Shown: positions 31,368 through 41,339 of the stretch, one piece after another
Numbering within the stretch: position 1 is the first letter of the stretch
How the letters are laid out: each line of letters opens with the position of its first letter
Assembly: GCF_018687195.1 (NCBI RefSeq)
Contig: NZ_CP061321.1
Location: 62,001 to 126,000, forward strand
Source of the DNA: Polynucleobacter sp. MWH-UH2A
GTDB lineage: Bacteria > Pseudomonadota > Gammaproteobacteria > Burkholderiales > Burkholderiaceae
Direction: 5' to 3'
Length of the DNA: 64,000 nt
Translations under genes and position numbers: made by a program
Notes under the pieces: generated by a model
Told to the model about the DNA's origin: nothing
What the model saw: only the letters and a program-made list of their open reading frames with translations
Database searches by the model: none

Positions 31368-31850
31368 ATGAGAAAAAGCGCAATTGATATCTGGGTTGGA
31401 ATTTTTGTAGCCATTGGTTTGTTGGCTGCATTATTTCTGGCATTGAAAGTTGGCAATATGAATGCTGTGTCATTCGCTCCGACTTATAAAATCTCTGCGC
31501 GTTTCGATAACATCGGCGGCTTAAAACCCCGTGCGCCTGTGAAGAGTGCGGGTGTGGTGGTTGGTCGTATCGCCAATATTTCATTCGACGATAAGACCTA
31601 TCAAGCAACCGTTGTGATGACGATTGAAGATGCTTATAAGTTTCCGAAAGATTCTTCTGCCAAGATTTTGACTTCAGGTCTCTTGGGAGAACAGTACATC
31701 GGCCTTGAGGCTGGCGGGTCGGATGATATGTTGGCTAATGGCGAAAAAATTACCCAAACTCAATCTGCTATCGTTCTGGAAAGCTTAATCAGTCAGTTCT
31801 TGTACAACAAGGCAGCTGATAGCGGTCAAGAGAAAAGCGCAGCTAAATAA
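31368..31850 (+). CDS. mlaD: Phospholipid-binding MCE protein MlaD
   Basis: A membrane-anchored MCE protein forming the hexameric ring on MlaFEB. The N-terminal anchor (about residues 7-28) is followed by a single MCE domain (about 38-120) with YKISARFDNIGGLKPRAPVKSA-like start and the block SGLLGEQYIGLEAGG. It has 160 residues. Its last base overlaps the first base of an in-frame extension of mlaA. Confidence 0.94.
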   Translation: MRKSAIDIWVGIFVAIGLLAALFLALKVGNMNAVSFAPTYKISARFDNIGGLKPRAPVKSAGVVVGRIANISFDDKTYQATVVMTIEDAYKFPKDSSAKILTSGLLGEQYIGLEAGGSDDMLANGEKITQTQSAIVLESLISQFLYNKAADSGQEKSAAK

Positions 31851-31879
31851 TGTTTTTAGTAGTTGGCCAGATTAACAAG

Positions 31880-32608
31880 ATGAAACGTTTTCTCTTGCTT
31901 TGCATGGCTGCCGTACTAGTTGGTTGCGCTTCTATTCCTGCTGGAGTGGAGCCTTCTCCCCAAGATCCTTGGGAATCATTTAATCGATCCGTATTTGAAT
32001 TCAATGAGGGTTTGGATGCTTATCTGCTGAAGCCCGTTGTTGCTGGATATCGATTTGTGTTGCCTGAGTTTGTGCGTGAGGGCATTTATAACTTCTTTAG
32101 TAACTACAACGATATTTACACGGCGTTGTTCAATCTATTGCAAGGCAAGCCTGGCTATGCTTTCAATGACTTTATGCGGGTTGCTGTCAATACCACGATG
32201 GGGCTTGGCGGTTTATTGGATTTAGCTACCCCTGGTGGCCTCGAGAAGCATAAAGAGGATTGGGGTCAAACACTTGGCGTATGGGGCGTTCCAGCTGGCC
32301 CATATGTGGTTCTTCCATTCTTTGGACCAAGCAATGTGCGCGATACCTTTGGAACGGTTGCCGACTTAGAGTCTGATTATTTATTCAGATTGCTTCCGGA
32401 CGTAGCCTTACGTAACAGTATTACTGGCCTACGCGTGGTGAATGCCCGTAATACCTATTACGAGGCGGGTGATTTATTAGATGGGGCTGCAATTGATAAA
32501 TACAGCTTTATGCGAGATGCTTATATCCAGAGGCGCCAGTATCAGATCAACGAGGGTCGTGATGATGAAGAGCCGCCAATGCCTGCTTATGAAAATCCGT
32601 ATGAGTAA
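31880..32608 (+). CDS. mlaA: Outer-membrane lipoprotein MlaA (VacJ)
   Basis: The outer-membrane component that removes misplaced phospholipids from the outer leaflet and passes them to MlaC. I choose the ATG at 31880 (242 residues), because it begins a lipoprotein signal (MKRFLLLCMAAVLVGC) with the cysteine at residue 16; the earlier in-frame ATG at 31850 would add ten residues in front. DPWESFNRSVFEFNEGLD and QTLGVWGVPAGPYVVLPFFG are MlaA signatures. In Escherichia coli mlaA lies apart from mlaFEDCB; here it is inside the operon, a layout known in betaproteobacteria. Confidence 0.95.
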   Translation: MKRFLLLCMAAVLVGCASIPAGVEPSPQDPWESFNRSVFEFNEGLDAYLLKPVVAGYRFVLPEFVREGIYNFFSNYNDIYTALFNLLQGKPGYAFNDFMRVAVNTTMGLGGLLDLATPGGLEKHKEDWGQTLGVWGVPAGPYVVLPFFGPSNVRDTFGTVADLESDYLFRLLPDVALRNSITGLRVVNARNTYYEAGDLLDGAAIDKYSFMRDAYIQRRQYQINEGRDDEEPPMPAYENPYE

Positions 32609-32681
32609 GCGCAGCGCTTAAACGTCTAAAATAAGACCTAGTTAAATAAGACCCAGTAAAGCGCGTTGAAAGATAGCCTCT

Positions 32682-33323
32682 ATGAAAAACATTAAAGTCA
32701 TTGCACTATTTTTTGCCCTAACTATGTTTTTGTTTTCGGGGACATCTCATGCGCAAACTCCTGATGCAGCAACACCTCCTGATGCTCTCATTAAGATGGT
32801 CGTGACTGATGTGATGGCCTCGGTAAAGGCTGATCCTGAAATTCAAAAAGGCAGCATTCCAAAGATTGTTGATTTAGTGGAAAAGAAAATTGTTCCCTAT
32901 ACCGATATGCGCCGTACAACTGAGATGGCGATGGGCCCAAATTGGAAAAAGGCGAGCGCAGAACAGCAAGCGCAATTGACTTCAGAATTTAAAAACTTAT
33001 TGATCCGAACTTACTCGGGTGCATTAAGTCAGCTGCGTGAACAGACGGTGCAATTCAAAGCCTTGCGTGCCGCACCCGATGACAATGAAGTGGTTGTAAA
33101 AACTGTTGTTCTGGGCCGTGGTGATCCTGTGCCTTTAGATTACCGTCTAGAGAAGACGGATAAAGGCTGGAAGGTTTATGACATGAACATCATGGGGGTC
33201 TGGTTAATTGAGGCTTACCGCAATCAATTTGCCAATCAGATCAGCCAAAATGGTATTGAGGGGCTAGTGAAGTTTTTACAAGAGCGTAATAAACAGCTAG
33301 CAAGCGCTAAGCCTGCAAACTAA
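32682..33323 (+). CDS. mlaC: Periplasmic phospholipid carrier MlaC
   Basis: The soluble shuttle between MlaA and MlaD. A signal peptide (cleaved near SHAQT, about residue 25) is followed by the Tol-Tol-Ttg2 family domain, seen as KIVPYTDMRRTTEMAMGPNW, FKNLLIRTYSGAL and GWKVYDMNIMGVWLIEAYRNQF. It has 213 residues. The 73-base gap before it contains short AT-rich near-repeats but no clear promoter. Confidence 0.94.
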   Translation: MKNIKVIALFFALTMFLFSGTSHAQTPDAATPPDALIKMVVTDVMASVKADPEIQKGSIPKIVDLVEKKIVPYTDMRRTTEMAMGPNWKKASAEQQAQLTSEFKNLLIRTYSGALSQLREQTVQFKALRAAPDDNEVVVKTVVLGRGDPVPLDYRLEKTDKGWKVYDMNIMGVWLIEAYRNQFANQISQNGIEGLVKFLQERNKQLASAKPAN

Positions 33324-33336
33324 ATACATTCAGCAA

Positions 33337-33594
33337 ATGCCTTTTTCTTTGCCTGCTTCCGTTACGCAAGAAACTGCAACACAGTTGGAGATCGAAGGCT
33401 TACGCAATCTCGCAAGTCTAAGTTCTATTGACTGCTCTCAGTTGAAAGATTTTGACTCGACGGTCTTAGCAGTACTCTTGGCTTGGAGAAAAAAGTTGCA
33501 TGAAAATAATCAATCCTTGTTAATTGAGTGTGCTCCAGAAAAACTCAAAGTATTGGCCAAGGTGTATGGCGTTTCCACTTTGCTAGGTCTCTAA
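33337..33594 (+). CDS. mlaB: STAS-domain protein MlaB
   Basis: A small cytoplasmic protein that binds MlaF and activates the transporter. The 85 residues form one STAS domain: a strand with IDCSQLKDFDSTVLAVLLAW and a C-terminal helix. The serine-threonine pair in FDST lies at the conserved position. It lies 13 bases after mlaC. The sequence alone is weakly conserved; the operon position makes the call firm. Confidence 0.88.
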   Translation: MPFSLPASVTQETATQLEIEGLRNLASLSSIDCSQLKDFDSTVLAVLLAWRKKLHENNQSLLIECAPEKLKVLAKVYGVSTLLGL

Positions 33595-33615
33595 GTAAAA
33601 AAATAAAACAGAAGC

Positions 33616-34368
33616 ATGCACTCAGCAATTTCGATTCAGCATATTTCAAAGCAGTATGGGGCCTTGCAGGCGCTCAATGATGTTTCATTGACTATTGAAC
33701 CTGGTGAGTTTTTCGGTCTTTTAGGCCCAAATGGTGCGGGCAAGACTACTTTGATTTCTATATTGGCTGGCTTAGTCAAGGCCGATAAGGGTCATGCATC
33801 TATCTTGGGTGCTGATGTTCAGAAATCCTTTCGTGATGCGCGCCGGATGCTCGGGGTAGTTCCGCAAGAGTTGGTTTTTGATCCTTTCTTTACCGTTCGT
33901 GAAACTTTGCGCTTTCAATCAGGTTACTTTGGTATTCGGAATAACGATGCTTGGATTGATGAGATCATGGCCAACCTCGATCTCACCGGCAAGGCTGACA
34001 GCAATATGCGCGCTTTATCGGGCGGCATGAAGCGGAGAGTTCTGGTGGCTCAGGCATTGGTGCATCGCCCACCTGTGATCATCTTGGACGAGCCGACTGC
34101 AGGTGTCGATGTGGGGTTACGTCAATCGCTGTGGCAATTTATCAGCAGACTAAATCAAGACGGCCACACGATTGTTTTGACGACGCACTATCTTGAAGAA
34201 GCTGAGGCGCTTTGTCAGCGTATTGCCATGCTCAAGCAGGGCGAGATTGTGGCATTGGATACCACTGCGAATTTATTAACACGTTACGGCTCAGCTAAAA
34301 AAGATGGTGAAGGTAAAACAGATCTCGAAGATGTTTTTGTAAACATCATGTCGGGGGCAGCGCAATGA
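33616..34368 (+). CDS. ABC-2 transporter ATP-binding protein (YadG-like)
   Basis: The ATPase of an ABC-2 export system. It has Walker A GPNGAGKTT (about residues 38-46), signature LSGGMKRRVLVAQAL, Walker B VIILDEPTAGVD and the switch region TTHYLEEAE. It has 250 residues and overlaps the permease gene by four bases (ATGA). It sits inside the Mla-IbaG-MurA gene string, so an envelope-related substrate is likely. The substrate of YadGH-type transporters is not known to me. Confidence 0.9.
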   Translation: MHSAISIQHISKQYGALQALNDVSLTIEPGEFFGLLGPNGAGKTTLISILAGLVKADKGHASILGADVQKSFRDARRMLGVVPQELVFDPFFTVRETLRFQSGYFGIRNNDAWIDEIMANLDLTGKADSNMRALSGGMKRRVLVAQALVHRPPVIILDEPTAGVDVGLRQSLWQFISRLNQDGHTIVLTTHYLEEAEALCQRIAMLKQGEIVALDTTANLLTRYGSAKKDGEGKTDLEDVFVNIMSGAAQ

Positions 34369-35171
34369 CTCTGTTGAATAAAGCACCTCAAGCCCTTAAT
34401 AAACCAAGCTTAGAGTACGGCAGTGGCTTTCCAACTTTATTGCGCAAGGAGGTGAAACGCTTTTATAAGGTGGCGTTTCAGACGGTTGCCGCGCCAGTAT
34501 TGACTGCCATTTTGTACCTCATGATTTTTGGTCATGTGCTTGAGGGTAAAGAGGTCTATGGGCGTTTAAGCTATACCGCATTTTTGATTCCTGGCTTAGT
34601 CATGATGAGTGTGTTGCAAAACGCATTTGCGAATACTTCTTCATCTCTCATTCAGTCAAAGATTACGGGCAACCTCGTATTTGTTTTGTTAGCGCCCCTG
34701 AGTCACCTTGAGTTTTATACGGCCTATATATTGGCAGCGGTTTTTCGGGGAATTGTCGTTGGCTTGGGCGTATTGTTGATCACCCTTTGGTTTGATGTCC
34801 CCACACTTGAGTATCCACTTTGGATCTTAGTATTCGCATTTTTGGGCGCCGCCATCTTGGGCAGTCTTGGTCTAATCGCAGGAATTTTGGCTGATAAATT
34901 TGACCAATTAGCTGCATTTCAAAACTTCATCATCATGCCTGCAACAATGCTGTCCGGGGTTTTCTATTCCATTCATTCCTTGCCATCTGCTTGGCAGGTG
35001 GTTTCGCATTTCAACCCATTCTTTTATATGATCGATGGCTTTCGTTTTGGGTTTTTCGGGATTTCGGATGTATCACCTTGGAGCAGCCTAGCTATTGTGT
35101 TTTGTTTCTTTGTGGCAGTTTCAGCAATTGCTTTGCGACTATTGCAAAAGGGCTATAAGTTACGCCATTAG
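34365..35171 (+). CDS. ABC-2 transporter permease (YadH-like)
   Basis: An inner-membrane permease of the ABC2 family with about six hydrophobic segments. TLLRKEVKRFYKVAFQTVAAPV is the amphipathic start before the first segment, and FIIMPATMLSGVFYSIHSLP and FNPFFYMIDGFRFGFFG are the typical second half. It has 268 residues. It starts within the ATPase gene stop, so the two form an obligate pair. Confidence 0.9.
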   Translation: MTLLNKAPQALNKPSLEYGSGFPTLLRKEVKRFYKVAFQTVAAPVLTAILYLMIFGHVLEGKEVYGRLSYTAFLIPGLVMMSVLQNAFANTSSSLIQSKITGNLVFVLLAPLSHLEFYTAYILAAVFRGIVVGLGVLLITLWFDVPTLEYPLWILVFAFLGAAILGSLGLIAGILADKFDQLAAFQNFIIMPATMLSGVFYSIHSLPSAWQVVSHFNPFFYMIDGFRFGFFGISDVSPWSSLAIVFCFFVAVSAIALRLLQKGYKLRH

Positions 35172-35251
35172 TTGTGCCATTAACCGCACCATTAATATTG
35201 CAGATTATTTGGTTGTATTTGTCGTATGTAATGTTTTATTAGGAGAGAAGT

Positions 35252-35500
35252 ATGTTGCCAACCCCAGAACAAATTGAGGGTTATATCAAGCAAGGCATTC
35301 AGTGCACTCATATTCAGGTTGAGGGTGATGGGCAACATTTTTTTGCAACCATTGTGAGCCCAGAGTTTGATGGCAAGCGACTCGTACAACGTCATCAGTT
35401 AGTCTATGCTGCAATGGGTGATCGCATGAAAGCAGAAGTACATGCGCTATCAATAAAAGCATTTACTCCCGAAGAGTTTGCGCAAAATCCCTCGGCATAA
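35252..35500 (+). CDS. ibaG: BolA-family protein IbaG
   Basis: A small BolA/YrbA-type protein. In enterobacteria IbaG responds to acid and forms iron-sulfur complexes with monothiol glutaredoxins. The 82 residues carry the BolA fold marks HIQVEGDGQHFFATIVSPEF, the conserved histidine in RHQLVYAAMGDRM, and VHALSIKAFTPEE. It has a strong ribosome binding site (TTAGGAGAGAAG). The place between the Mla genes and murA is the same in Escherichia coli. A monothiol glutaredoxin partner is encoded at 63.6 kb. Confidence 0.93.
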   Translation: MLPTPEQIEGYIKQGIQCTHIQVEGDGQHFFATIVSPEFDGKRLVQRHQLVYAAMGDRMKAEVHALSIKAFTPEEFAQNPSA

Positions 35501-35551
35501 CAATCAAGCTTAAATAAGTAAACTCAATAAAGTTTTTACTGGAATCATTTA

Positions 35552-36826
35552 ATGGATAAATTACGGATGGTAGGCGGGACGCCGCTGAAGGGCGAAGTCA
35601 AAATTGCCGGGGCTAAGAATGCCGCCTTACCAATTTTGTGTGCTTGTTTATTAACGGATCAGCCAGTTACATTGCGCAATGTTCCAGATCTTCAGGATGT
35701 GCGCACGATGCTGAAATTACTTCAGGAAATTGGCGTAGTAGTTAGTTTTCCTGACGCAAAAGATCGTAGTCATGTTGTCTTGAATGCGGCAGTGATTAAA
35801 AGCTCTGAGGCAACGTATGAGATGGTAAAAACCATGCGCGCCTCTATCTTGGTATTGGGCCCATTGCTTGCCAGAATGCATAGCGCAAAAGTTTCTCTGC
35901 CAGGTGGCTGTGCCATTGGTGCGCGCCCCGTAGATCAGCATATCAAGGGCTTAAAAGCCATGGGTGCCAGCATCAAAATTAAGAGTGGTTATATTCAGGC
36001 AGAAACAAAGCCACCAACCGATCGTCTTAAGGGCGCATCCATTCTGACGGACATGATCACAGTTACAGGCACTGAGAATTTATTGATGGCTGCGACTTTA
36101 GCCTCCGGCACTACGATTCTGGAGAATGCCGCACGGGAACCTGAAGTGGGCGATCTTGCTGAATTACTCGTCAAGATGGGCGCAAAAATCTCGGGCATCG
36201 GAAGTGATCGCTTGGTCATTGAAGGCGTAGAAAAATTACATGGCGCAGAACATTCAGTAATTCCAGATCGCATTGAAGCCGGCACATTTTTATGTGCAGT
36301 AGCTGCAGCAGGTGGTGAGGTGCTTGTTAGAGAATGCCGTCCGGATACTTTAGACGCAGTTATCGTGAAGCTGAAAGAGGCTGGCTTGCAAATGGAAGTG
36401 GGTCCAGATTGGATTAAAGCTTCTATGCAAACTCGTCCCAAAGCGGTGAGTTTCCGTACTTCAGAATATCCAGCATTCCCAACAGACATGCAGGCTCAGC
36501 TAATGGCTGTGAATGCCGTAGCAGCTGGTAACTCAACCATTACCGAGACAATTTTTGAAAACCGCTTTATGCACGTGCAAGAACTCAATCGTTTGGGTGC
36601 AGATATTGCGATTGAGGGTAATACAGCGATTGCGCAGGGAGTAGAAAAGCTCTCAGGTGCGATTGTGATGGCAACGGACCTGCGCGCATCTGCCAGTTTG
36701 GTTATCGCTGGGCTTGCCGCTCAGGGTGAGACCCAAGTAGACCGAATTTATCACCTGGACCGTGGTTATGACCGCATGGAACAGAAGCTAACCCTTTTGG
36801 GCGCCAACATTGAGCGGGTCAAGTAG
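35552..36826 (+). CDS. murA: UDP-N-acetylglucosamine 1-carboxyvinyltransferase
   Basis: The first committed step of peptidoglycan synthesis, adding enolpyruvate from PEP to UDP-GlcNAc; target of fosfomycin. The catalytic cysteine is in [15 protein letters not shown] (about residue 117), so the enzyme should be fosfomycin-sensitive at that position. Other marks: [24 protein letters not shown] and [15 protein letters not shown]. It has 424 residues and continues the mla-ibaG string. Confidence 0.97.
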   Translation: MDKLRMVGGTPLKGEVKIAGAKNAALPILCACLLTDQPVTLRNVPDLQDVRTMLKLLQEIGVVVSFPDAKDRSHVVLNAAVIKSSEATYEMVKTMRASILVLGPLLARMHSAKVSLPGGCAIGARPVDQHIKGLKAMGASIKIKSGYIQAETKPPTDRLKGASILTDMITVTGTENLLMAATLASGTTILENAAREPEVGDLAELLVKMGAKISGIGSDRLVIEGVEKLHGAEHSVIPDRIEAGTFLCAVAAAGGEVLVRECRPDTLDAVIVKLKEAGLQMEVGPDWIKASMQTRPKAVSFRTSEYPAFPTDMQAQLMAVNAVAAGNSTITETIFENRFMHVQELNRLGADIAIEGNTAIAQGVEKLSGAIVMATDLRASASLVIAGLAAQGETQVDRIYHLDRGYDRMEQKLTLLGANIERVK

Positions 36827-36868
36827 GGGTTGGGTCAGTTAATCGCTTAACTAGGAGATAATTAAGTC

Positions 36869-37495
36869 ATGAAATTGACTTTAGCCCTCTCAAAAGGGCG
36901 TATCTTCGAAGAGACTGCAGAGATCCTATCTAAGGTTGGCATAGTGCCAAAAGAGGATCCTGAAAAGTCTCGCAAACTCATTATCGAGACATCCAATCCT
37001 GATGTGCGTTTAATTATTGTGCGCGCATCTGATGTGCCCACTTATGTGCAATTTGGTGGCGCTGATTTTGGTGTGGCTGGCTTAGACGTTCTAATGGAAA
37101 AAGGCACTGATGGTTTATATGTGCCTTTTGATTTAAATATCGCAAAGTGTCGTATGTCCGTTGCAGTACGTGATGGCTTTGACTACGCCGCCGCAGTAAA
37201 GCAAGGCTCACGCCTGAAAGTGGCAACCAAGTATGTCAATTGCGCTCGAGATCACTTTGCCAACAAAGGTGTTCACATCGACACTATTCAGCTATATGGC
37301 TCAATGGAACTTGCGCCATTAGTTGGTTTGGCTGACGCGATTGTTGACCTTGTTTCCACTGGCAATACCTTAAAGGCAAATGGTTTGGTTGAGGTGGAGC
37401 CGATAGCAGATATCAGTGCTCGCTTAGTAGTGAATCAAGCTTCCTATAAGCGTAAGCGTGCTCAGTTACAGCCTATTTTTGATTTGCTGAAGTAA
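36869..37495 (+). CDS. hisG: ATP phosphoribosyltransferase, short form
   Basis: The first step of histidine synthesis. It is the 208-residue short form, without the C-terminal regulatory domain, so by family knowledge it needs HisZ for activity and feedback control. No hisZ is in this window. Marks: [31 protein letters not shown], and the PRPP-binding [34 protein letters not shown] precedes the ATG. Confidence 0.96.
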   Translation: MKLTLALSKGRIFEETAEILSKVGIVPKEDPEKSRKLIIETSNPDVRLIIVRASDVPTYVQFGGADFGVAGLDVLMEKGTDGLYVPFDLNIAKCRMSVAVRDGFDYAAAVKQGSRLKVATKYVNCARDHFANKGVHIDTIQLYGSMELAPLVGLADAIVDLVSTGNTLKANGLVEVEPIADISARLVVNQASYKRKRAQLQPIFDLLK

Positions 37496-37509
37496 ATCAA
37501 TACAGATCA

Positions 37510-38838
37510 ATGTCATCTCAAGTTCAGGTTAAGCGACTCGATAGTAAGAATGCAGGTTTTAAAGAAACCTTGCTCTCCAGCCTTTCTTTGCCAACGGCGG
37601 ATGATGCAGCCATAGATGCTGCAGTGGTCAAAATTTTGTCCGCCGTAAAAGATAAGGGCGATAGCGCAGTTCTAGAATTTACAAAGCAATTTGATCGATT
37701 AAATGTTTCTGGTGTTTCCGAGCTTGAAATACCTCGTCAGGATCTAGAAAAAGCCTATAAAGACTTATCAGTCGAGCAAAAAAATGCTTTAGATATCGCG
37801 GCGGAGCGAGTCCGCGCTTATCACGAGCGTCAGAAAATTGAAGCGGGTTGTCATTCATGGGAATACGAAGAGGCTGACGGCACGAAGCTTGGCCAAAAAG
37901 TGACTCCATTAGACCGCGTTGGGATTTATGTTCCTGGCGGTAAGGCGGCATATCCCTCATCCGTTTTAATGAATGCAATTCCTGCCAAGGTAGCGGGTGT
38001 AGCAGAAGTCATTATGGTGGTGCCAACTCCCGATGGTGCTCGTAATTCTTTGGTATTGGCGGCCGCCTATCTAGCTGGTGTTGATCGGGTGTTTACGATT
38101 GGGGGAGCTCAAGCAGTTGCTGCTTTGGCATACGGTACTCAGACCATCCCATCAGTCGATAAGATTGTGGGTCCAGGTAATGCCTACGTTGCTGCTGCTA
38201 AGCGCAGGGTATTCGGCATAGTCGGTATCGATATGATTGCCGGCCCGTCAGAGATTTTGGTTTTATGTGATGGGTTTACCAACCCTGACTGGGTTGCTAT
38301 GGATCTCTTCTCTCAAGCAGAGCATGATGAGCAAGCACAATCCATTTTGTTATGCCCTGATGCAGCTTTTATTGAGCAAGTACAAGCGAGCATTAATCGA
38401 CTGCTGCCAGAAATGCCAAGAGCTAAGGTGATCACCGCTTCGCTGACGAATCGCGCTTTATTGATTCAGGTAAAGGATATGGCAGAAGCATGCGACATTG
38501 CTAATGCGATTGCTGCTGAGCATTTGGAGATTTGCGCTGTTGAGCCACGTCAGTGGGCTGAGAAAATTCGTCATGCAGGCGCTATTTTTATGGGTAACTA
38601 CACTAGCGAATCCCTGGGGGATTACTGCGCAGGCCCCAATCACGTATTGCCAACTGCCCGAACCGCTCGTTTTTCTTCACCGCTAGGTGTGTATGACTTC
38701 ATTAAGCGCTCAAGCATGATTGAGGTGAGTGAGGCTGGGGCACAAAGCTTAGGTCAAGTAGCCAGTACGCTTGCGCATGGAGAAGGCTTGCAAGCGCACG
38801 CACGCGCAGCTGAGATGCGTCTCAAGAAATCAAATTAA
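37510..38838 (+). CDS. hisD: Histidinol dehydrogenase
   Basis: A zinc enzyme that oxidises histidinol to histidine in two NAD steps. Marks: [55 protein letters not shown] (zinc and catalytic residues), AEHLEI and [20 protein letters not shown]. The length of 442 is normal. It follows hisG by 14 bases. Its stop codon overlaps, tail to tail, the stop codon of hisC on the other strand. Confidence 0.97.
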   Translation: MSSQVQVKRLDSKNAGFKETLLSSLSLPTADDAAIDAAVVKILSAVKDKGDSAVLEFTKQFDRLNVSGVSELEIPRQDLEKAYKDLSVEQKNALDIAAERVRAYHERQKIEAGCHSWEYEEADGTKLGQKVTPLDRVGIYVPGGKAAYPSSVLMNAIPAKVAGVAEVIMVVPTPDGARNSLVLAAAYLAGVDRVFTIGGAQAVAALAYGTQTIPSVDKIVGPGNAYVAAAKRRVFGIVGIDMIAGPSEILVLCDGFTNPDWVAMDLFSQAEHDEQAQSILLCPDAAFIEQVQASINRLLPEMPRAKVITASLTNRALLIQVKDMAEACDIANAIAAEHLEICAVEPRQWAEKIRHAGAIFMGNYTSESLGDYCAGPNHVLPTARTARFSSPLGVYDFIKRSSMIEVSEAGAQSLGQVASTLAHGEGLQAHARAAEMRLKKSN

Positions 38839-39902
38839 GCAAGAATTTCTTTTAAGGCAGCGACGAGTTCGCCGCTTTGTTCATCAGTGCCAATCGTAAT
38901 ACGTAAAAACTCTTCAATTCGAGGCGCTTTAAAGTGGCGCACGATAATGCCGCGATCTCGCAGTGCTTGATACAGCTTGGCGCCAGAATGTTTTGGATGA
39001 CGTGTAAAAATAAAGTTTGCAGTAGAAGGAAGCGTGTTAAAGCCTAACCCATTTAACTGCTCAATCAATTGAGCTCGAGTCTGAATTACTTTCGCACTCG
39101 TTGCTTCAAGGTGTGCTTGATCTTCGATTGTGGCAATTGCCCCGGCTTGTGCCAAGCGGCCTAAAGGGTAGGAGTTAAAGCTATTCTTGACGCGTTCAAG
39201 ACCCTCTATGAGATCGGGATGCCCCAGTGCAAAACCCACTCTTAGACCCGCCAGCGCCCTTGATTTAGATAGGGTGTGAACGACTAAAAGATTTTCTGGG
39301 CAGCTGCTATCGCGCAATAGTGGAATGCAAGATTCTGTTCCGTAATCGACATAGGCTTCATCGATCACTAAAACGGAGTCTTTGTTGTGAGAAAGTAATT
39401 TTTCAATTTCTGACCGAGCAACAGATCTGCCAGTTGGCGCATTCGGATTAGGAAAAATGATTCCACCGTTTGGAGTGGCATAGTCATTTAGATTGATTTC
39501 AAAATCTTTGCCCAATGGAATGGTTTTGTATTCGATGTCAAAGAGCTTGCAGTAGACTGGGTAAAAACTATAAGTAATGTCAGGGAAATGAATTGGCTTA
39601 CTTTGTTTTAGTAGCCCTGCAAAAACGTGAGCCAATACCTCATCGGAGCCATTACCCAAAAACACTTGGTTTGGATTGAGGCCGTGTAATTTAGCAATTG
39701 CTTGCTTTAAGGTTTTCCCCTCTGGATCTGGATAGAGGCGTAAATCATCGTTGGTTTGTTGGTTGATGGCTGCGAGTGCCTTTGGAGATGGGCCGTAAGG
39801 ACTCTCATTAGTATTGAGCTTGACCAGTCGCTGCATTTGCGGCTGCTCCCCTGGAATATAAGGGGTCAGACTTCTGACGACAGGGCTCCAAAAACGGCTC
39901 AT
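38835..39902 (-). CDS. hisC: Histidinol-phosphate aminotransferase
   Basis: A PLP enzyme converting imidazole acetol phosphate to histidinol phosphate. Marks: [39 protein letters not shown] and the PLP lysine in [15 protein letters not shown]. It has 355 residues. The gene is on the minus strand inside an otherwise plus-strand his cluster: it converges with hisD (four-base overlap) and diverges from hisB across 116 bases, so it needs its own promoter. Confidence 0.95.
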   Translation of the reverse strand: MSRFWSPVVRSLTPYIPGEQPQMQRLVKLNTNESPYGPSPKALAAINQQTNDDLRLYPDPEGKTLKQAIAKLHGLNPNQVFLGNGSDEVLAHVFAGLLKQSKPIHFPDITYSFYPVYCKLFDIEYKTIPLGKDFEINLNDYATPNGGIIFPNPNAPTGRSVARSEIEKLLSHNKDSVLVIDEAYVDYGTESCIPLLRDSSCPENLLVVHTLSKSRALAGLRVGFALGHPDLIEGLERVKNSFNSYPLGRLAQAGAIATIEDQAHLEATSAKVIQTRAQLIEQLNGLGFNTLPSTANFIFTRHPKHSGAKLYQALRDRGIIVRHFKAPRIEEFLRITIGTDEQSGELVAALKEILA

Positions 39903-39969
39903 GAGGGTACTCGGGTTAAATATGGGTAAGAAAGTGAAATCATTTCAGCATTTATATCTCTTCTAGGAA

Positions 39970-39978
39970 TGATATTAT
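39970..39978 (+). promoter_or_regulatory. Extended -10 promoter candidate for hisB
   Basis: TGATATTAT at 39970-39978 matches an extended -10 (TGn plus TATTAT), about 40 bases before the hisB ATG and in the hisC-hisB divergent gap. I see no good -35. It would let hisBHAFIE be expressed independently of hisGD. Confidence 0.45.
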
Positions 39979-40018
39979 GAGGCTTCAATCAACACTTCGC
40001 CTCGCGGCGTAAAGAAGC

Positions 40019-40606
40019 ATGCGGCAAGCCGACGTAACCCGAAACACTTCGGAAACCAAAATTCAAATTTCCATCAATTTAGATGGCACTGGCAAGGCTG
40101 AGCTTGCCTCAGGCGTACCTTTCTTGGACCACATGTTGGATCAAATCGCACGTCACGGCATGATTGACCTCAAAGTAGTGGCTCAAGGCGACACGCATAT
40201 CGATGATCACCACACCGTCGAGGATGTGGGCATTACCTTGGGCCAGGCCTTTGCAAAAGCAGTAGGCGATAAAGCAGGCATCACTCGCTACGGACATTCC
40301 TATGTGCCTTTGGATGAAACATTGTCACGTGTAGTGATCGACTTTTCTGGTCGCCCAGGCTTGGAATTTAATGTGCCCTTTACACGTGCGCGTGTAGGCG
40401 ACTTTGATGTTGATCTCAGTATTGAGTTCTTCCGTGGTTTTGTGAATCACGCGGGAGTGACTTTGCACATTGATAACTTGCGTGGCATCAATGCTCACCA
40501 CCAAATTGAAACAGTCTTCAAGGCCTTTGGTCGTGCCTTACGTATGGCTCTGGCTATAGACCCACGCGCTTCTGGCGCAGTTCCTTCAACTAAGGGAAGC
40601 CTTTAA
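40019..40606 (+). CDS. hisB: Imidazoleglycerol-phosphate dehydratase
   Basis: Dehydrates IGP to imidazole acetol phosphate. A monofunctional 195-residue enzyme without the histidinol phosphatase domain of the enterobacterial protein. Metal-binding histidine motifs: [38 protein letters not shown] and GINAHHQIE. It heads the second his unit (hisBHAFIE). Confidence 0.96.
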   Translation: MRQADVTRNTSETKIQISINLDGTGKAELASGVPFLDHMLDQIARHGMIDLKVVAQGDTHIDDHHTVEDVGITLGQAFAKAVGDKAGITRYGHSYVPLDETLSRVVIDFSGRPGLEFNVPFTRARVGDFDVDLSIEFFRGFVNHAGVTLHIDNLRGINAHHQIETVFKAFGRALRMALAIDPRASGAVPSTKGSL

Positions 40607-40653
40607 TCTCGATTTTTGCTTCTTCTTAGAACAGTGCAAAAGATAGGCTAATT

Positions 40654-41310
40654 TTGGCGCAAACCATTGCGATCGTTGACTACGGGATGGGTAACCTTCG
40701 TTCCGTATATCAGGCATTTCATCATGTGGCTCCCGATGAAAATGTATTGATTGCCCGTAAGCCAGAAGAAATTCAAAATGCGGATCGTGTTGTGCTGCCA
40801 GGTCAGGGAGCCATGCCAGATTGTATGAAACACCTAGAAGAATCTGGTCTATTGGAAGCGCTGCTTGAGGCATCCAAAAATAAGCCTTTATTGGGGGTTT
40901 GTGTGGGCGAGCAGATGCTCTTGGATAAGAGTGCTGAAGTACGTCCTGGCGAACAATGGACAGCTTGCCTTGGGCTGATTCCAGGGGAGGTGCGACGTTT
41001 TGAATTGGCTGGCAAAAAACAGGCGGATGGCTCTGCTTATAAAGTCCCGCACATGGGTTGGAATCAAGTGCGACAAGATCGTCAGCACCCTATTTGGAAG
41101 GGGATTCCAGATTTAAGTAGTTTTTATTTTGTGCATAGCTACTATGTTGTCCCCAAACGTGCGGAAGATATCGTTGGATCCACTGAATACGGCGATTGGT
41201 TTACTTCTGCTGTAGCAAGGGATAATATTTTCGCAACACAATTTCATCCAGAAAAAAGCGCAGAATACGGATTAAAGCTGTATCAAAATTTTGTTCATTG
41301 GCAACCCTAA
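40654..41310 (+). CDS. hisH: Imidazole glycerol phosphate synthase, glutaminase subunit
   Basis: The class I glutaminase that channels ammonia to HisF. The nucleophile is in [11 protein letters not shown] (Cys near residue 82), with the catalytic His-Glu in ATQFHPEKS. Translation begins at TTG (then [16 protein letters not shown]); no ATG or GTG is nearby in frame, so the rare start is likely and may keep the level low. It has 218 residues. Confidence 0.94.
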   Translation: MAQTIAIVDYGMGNLRSVYQAFHHVAPDENVLIARKPEEIQNADRVVLPGQGAMPDCMKHLEESGLLEALLEASKNKPLLGVCVGEQMLLDKSAEVRPGEQWTACLGLIPGEVRRFELAGKKQADGSAYKVPHMGWNQVRQDRQHPIWKGIPDLSSFYFVHSYYVVPKRAEDIVGSTEYGDWFTSAVARDNIFATQFHPEKSAEYGLKLYQNFVHWQP

Positions 41311-41339
41311 TTACCTAATTATTTTTTTAGCGCCTTACT

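Noticed and set aside
32620-32660. Short direct near-repeat (AAATAAGACC) between mlaA and mlaC
   Set aside because: Two AT-rich copies of about ten bases; too short and too simple to call an operator or repeat family.
35160-35210. Triple CCATTA repeat after the ABC-2 permease gene
   Set aside because: Imperfect seven- to eight-base repeats without symmetry; no support for a functional site.
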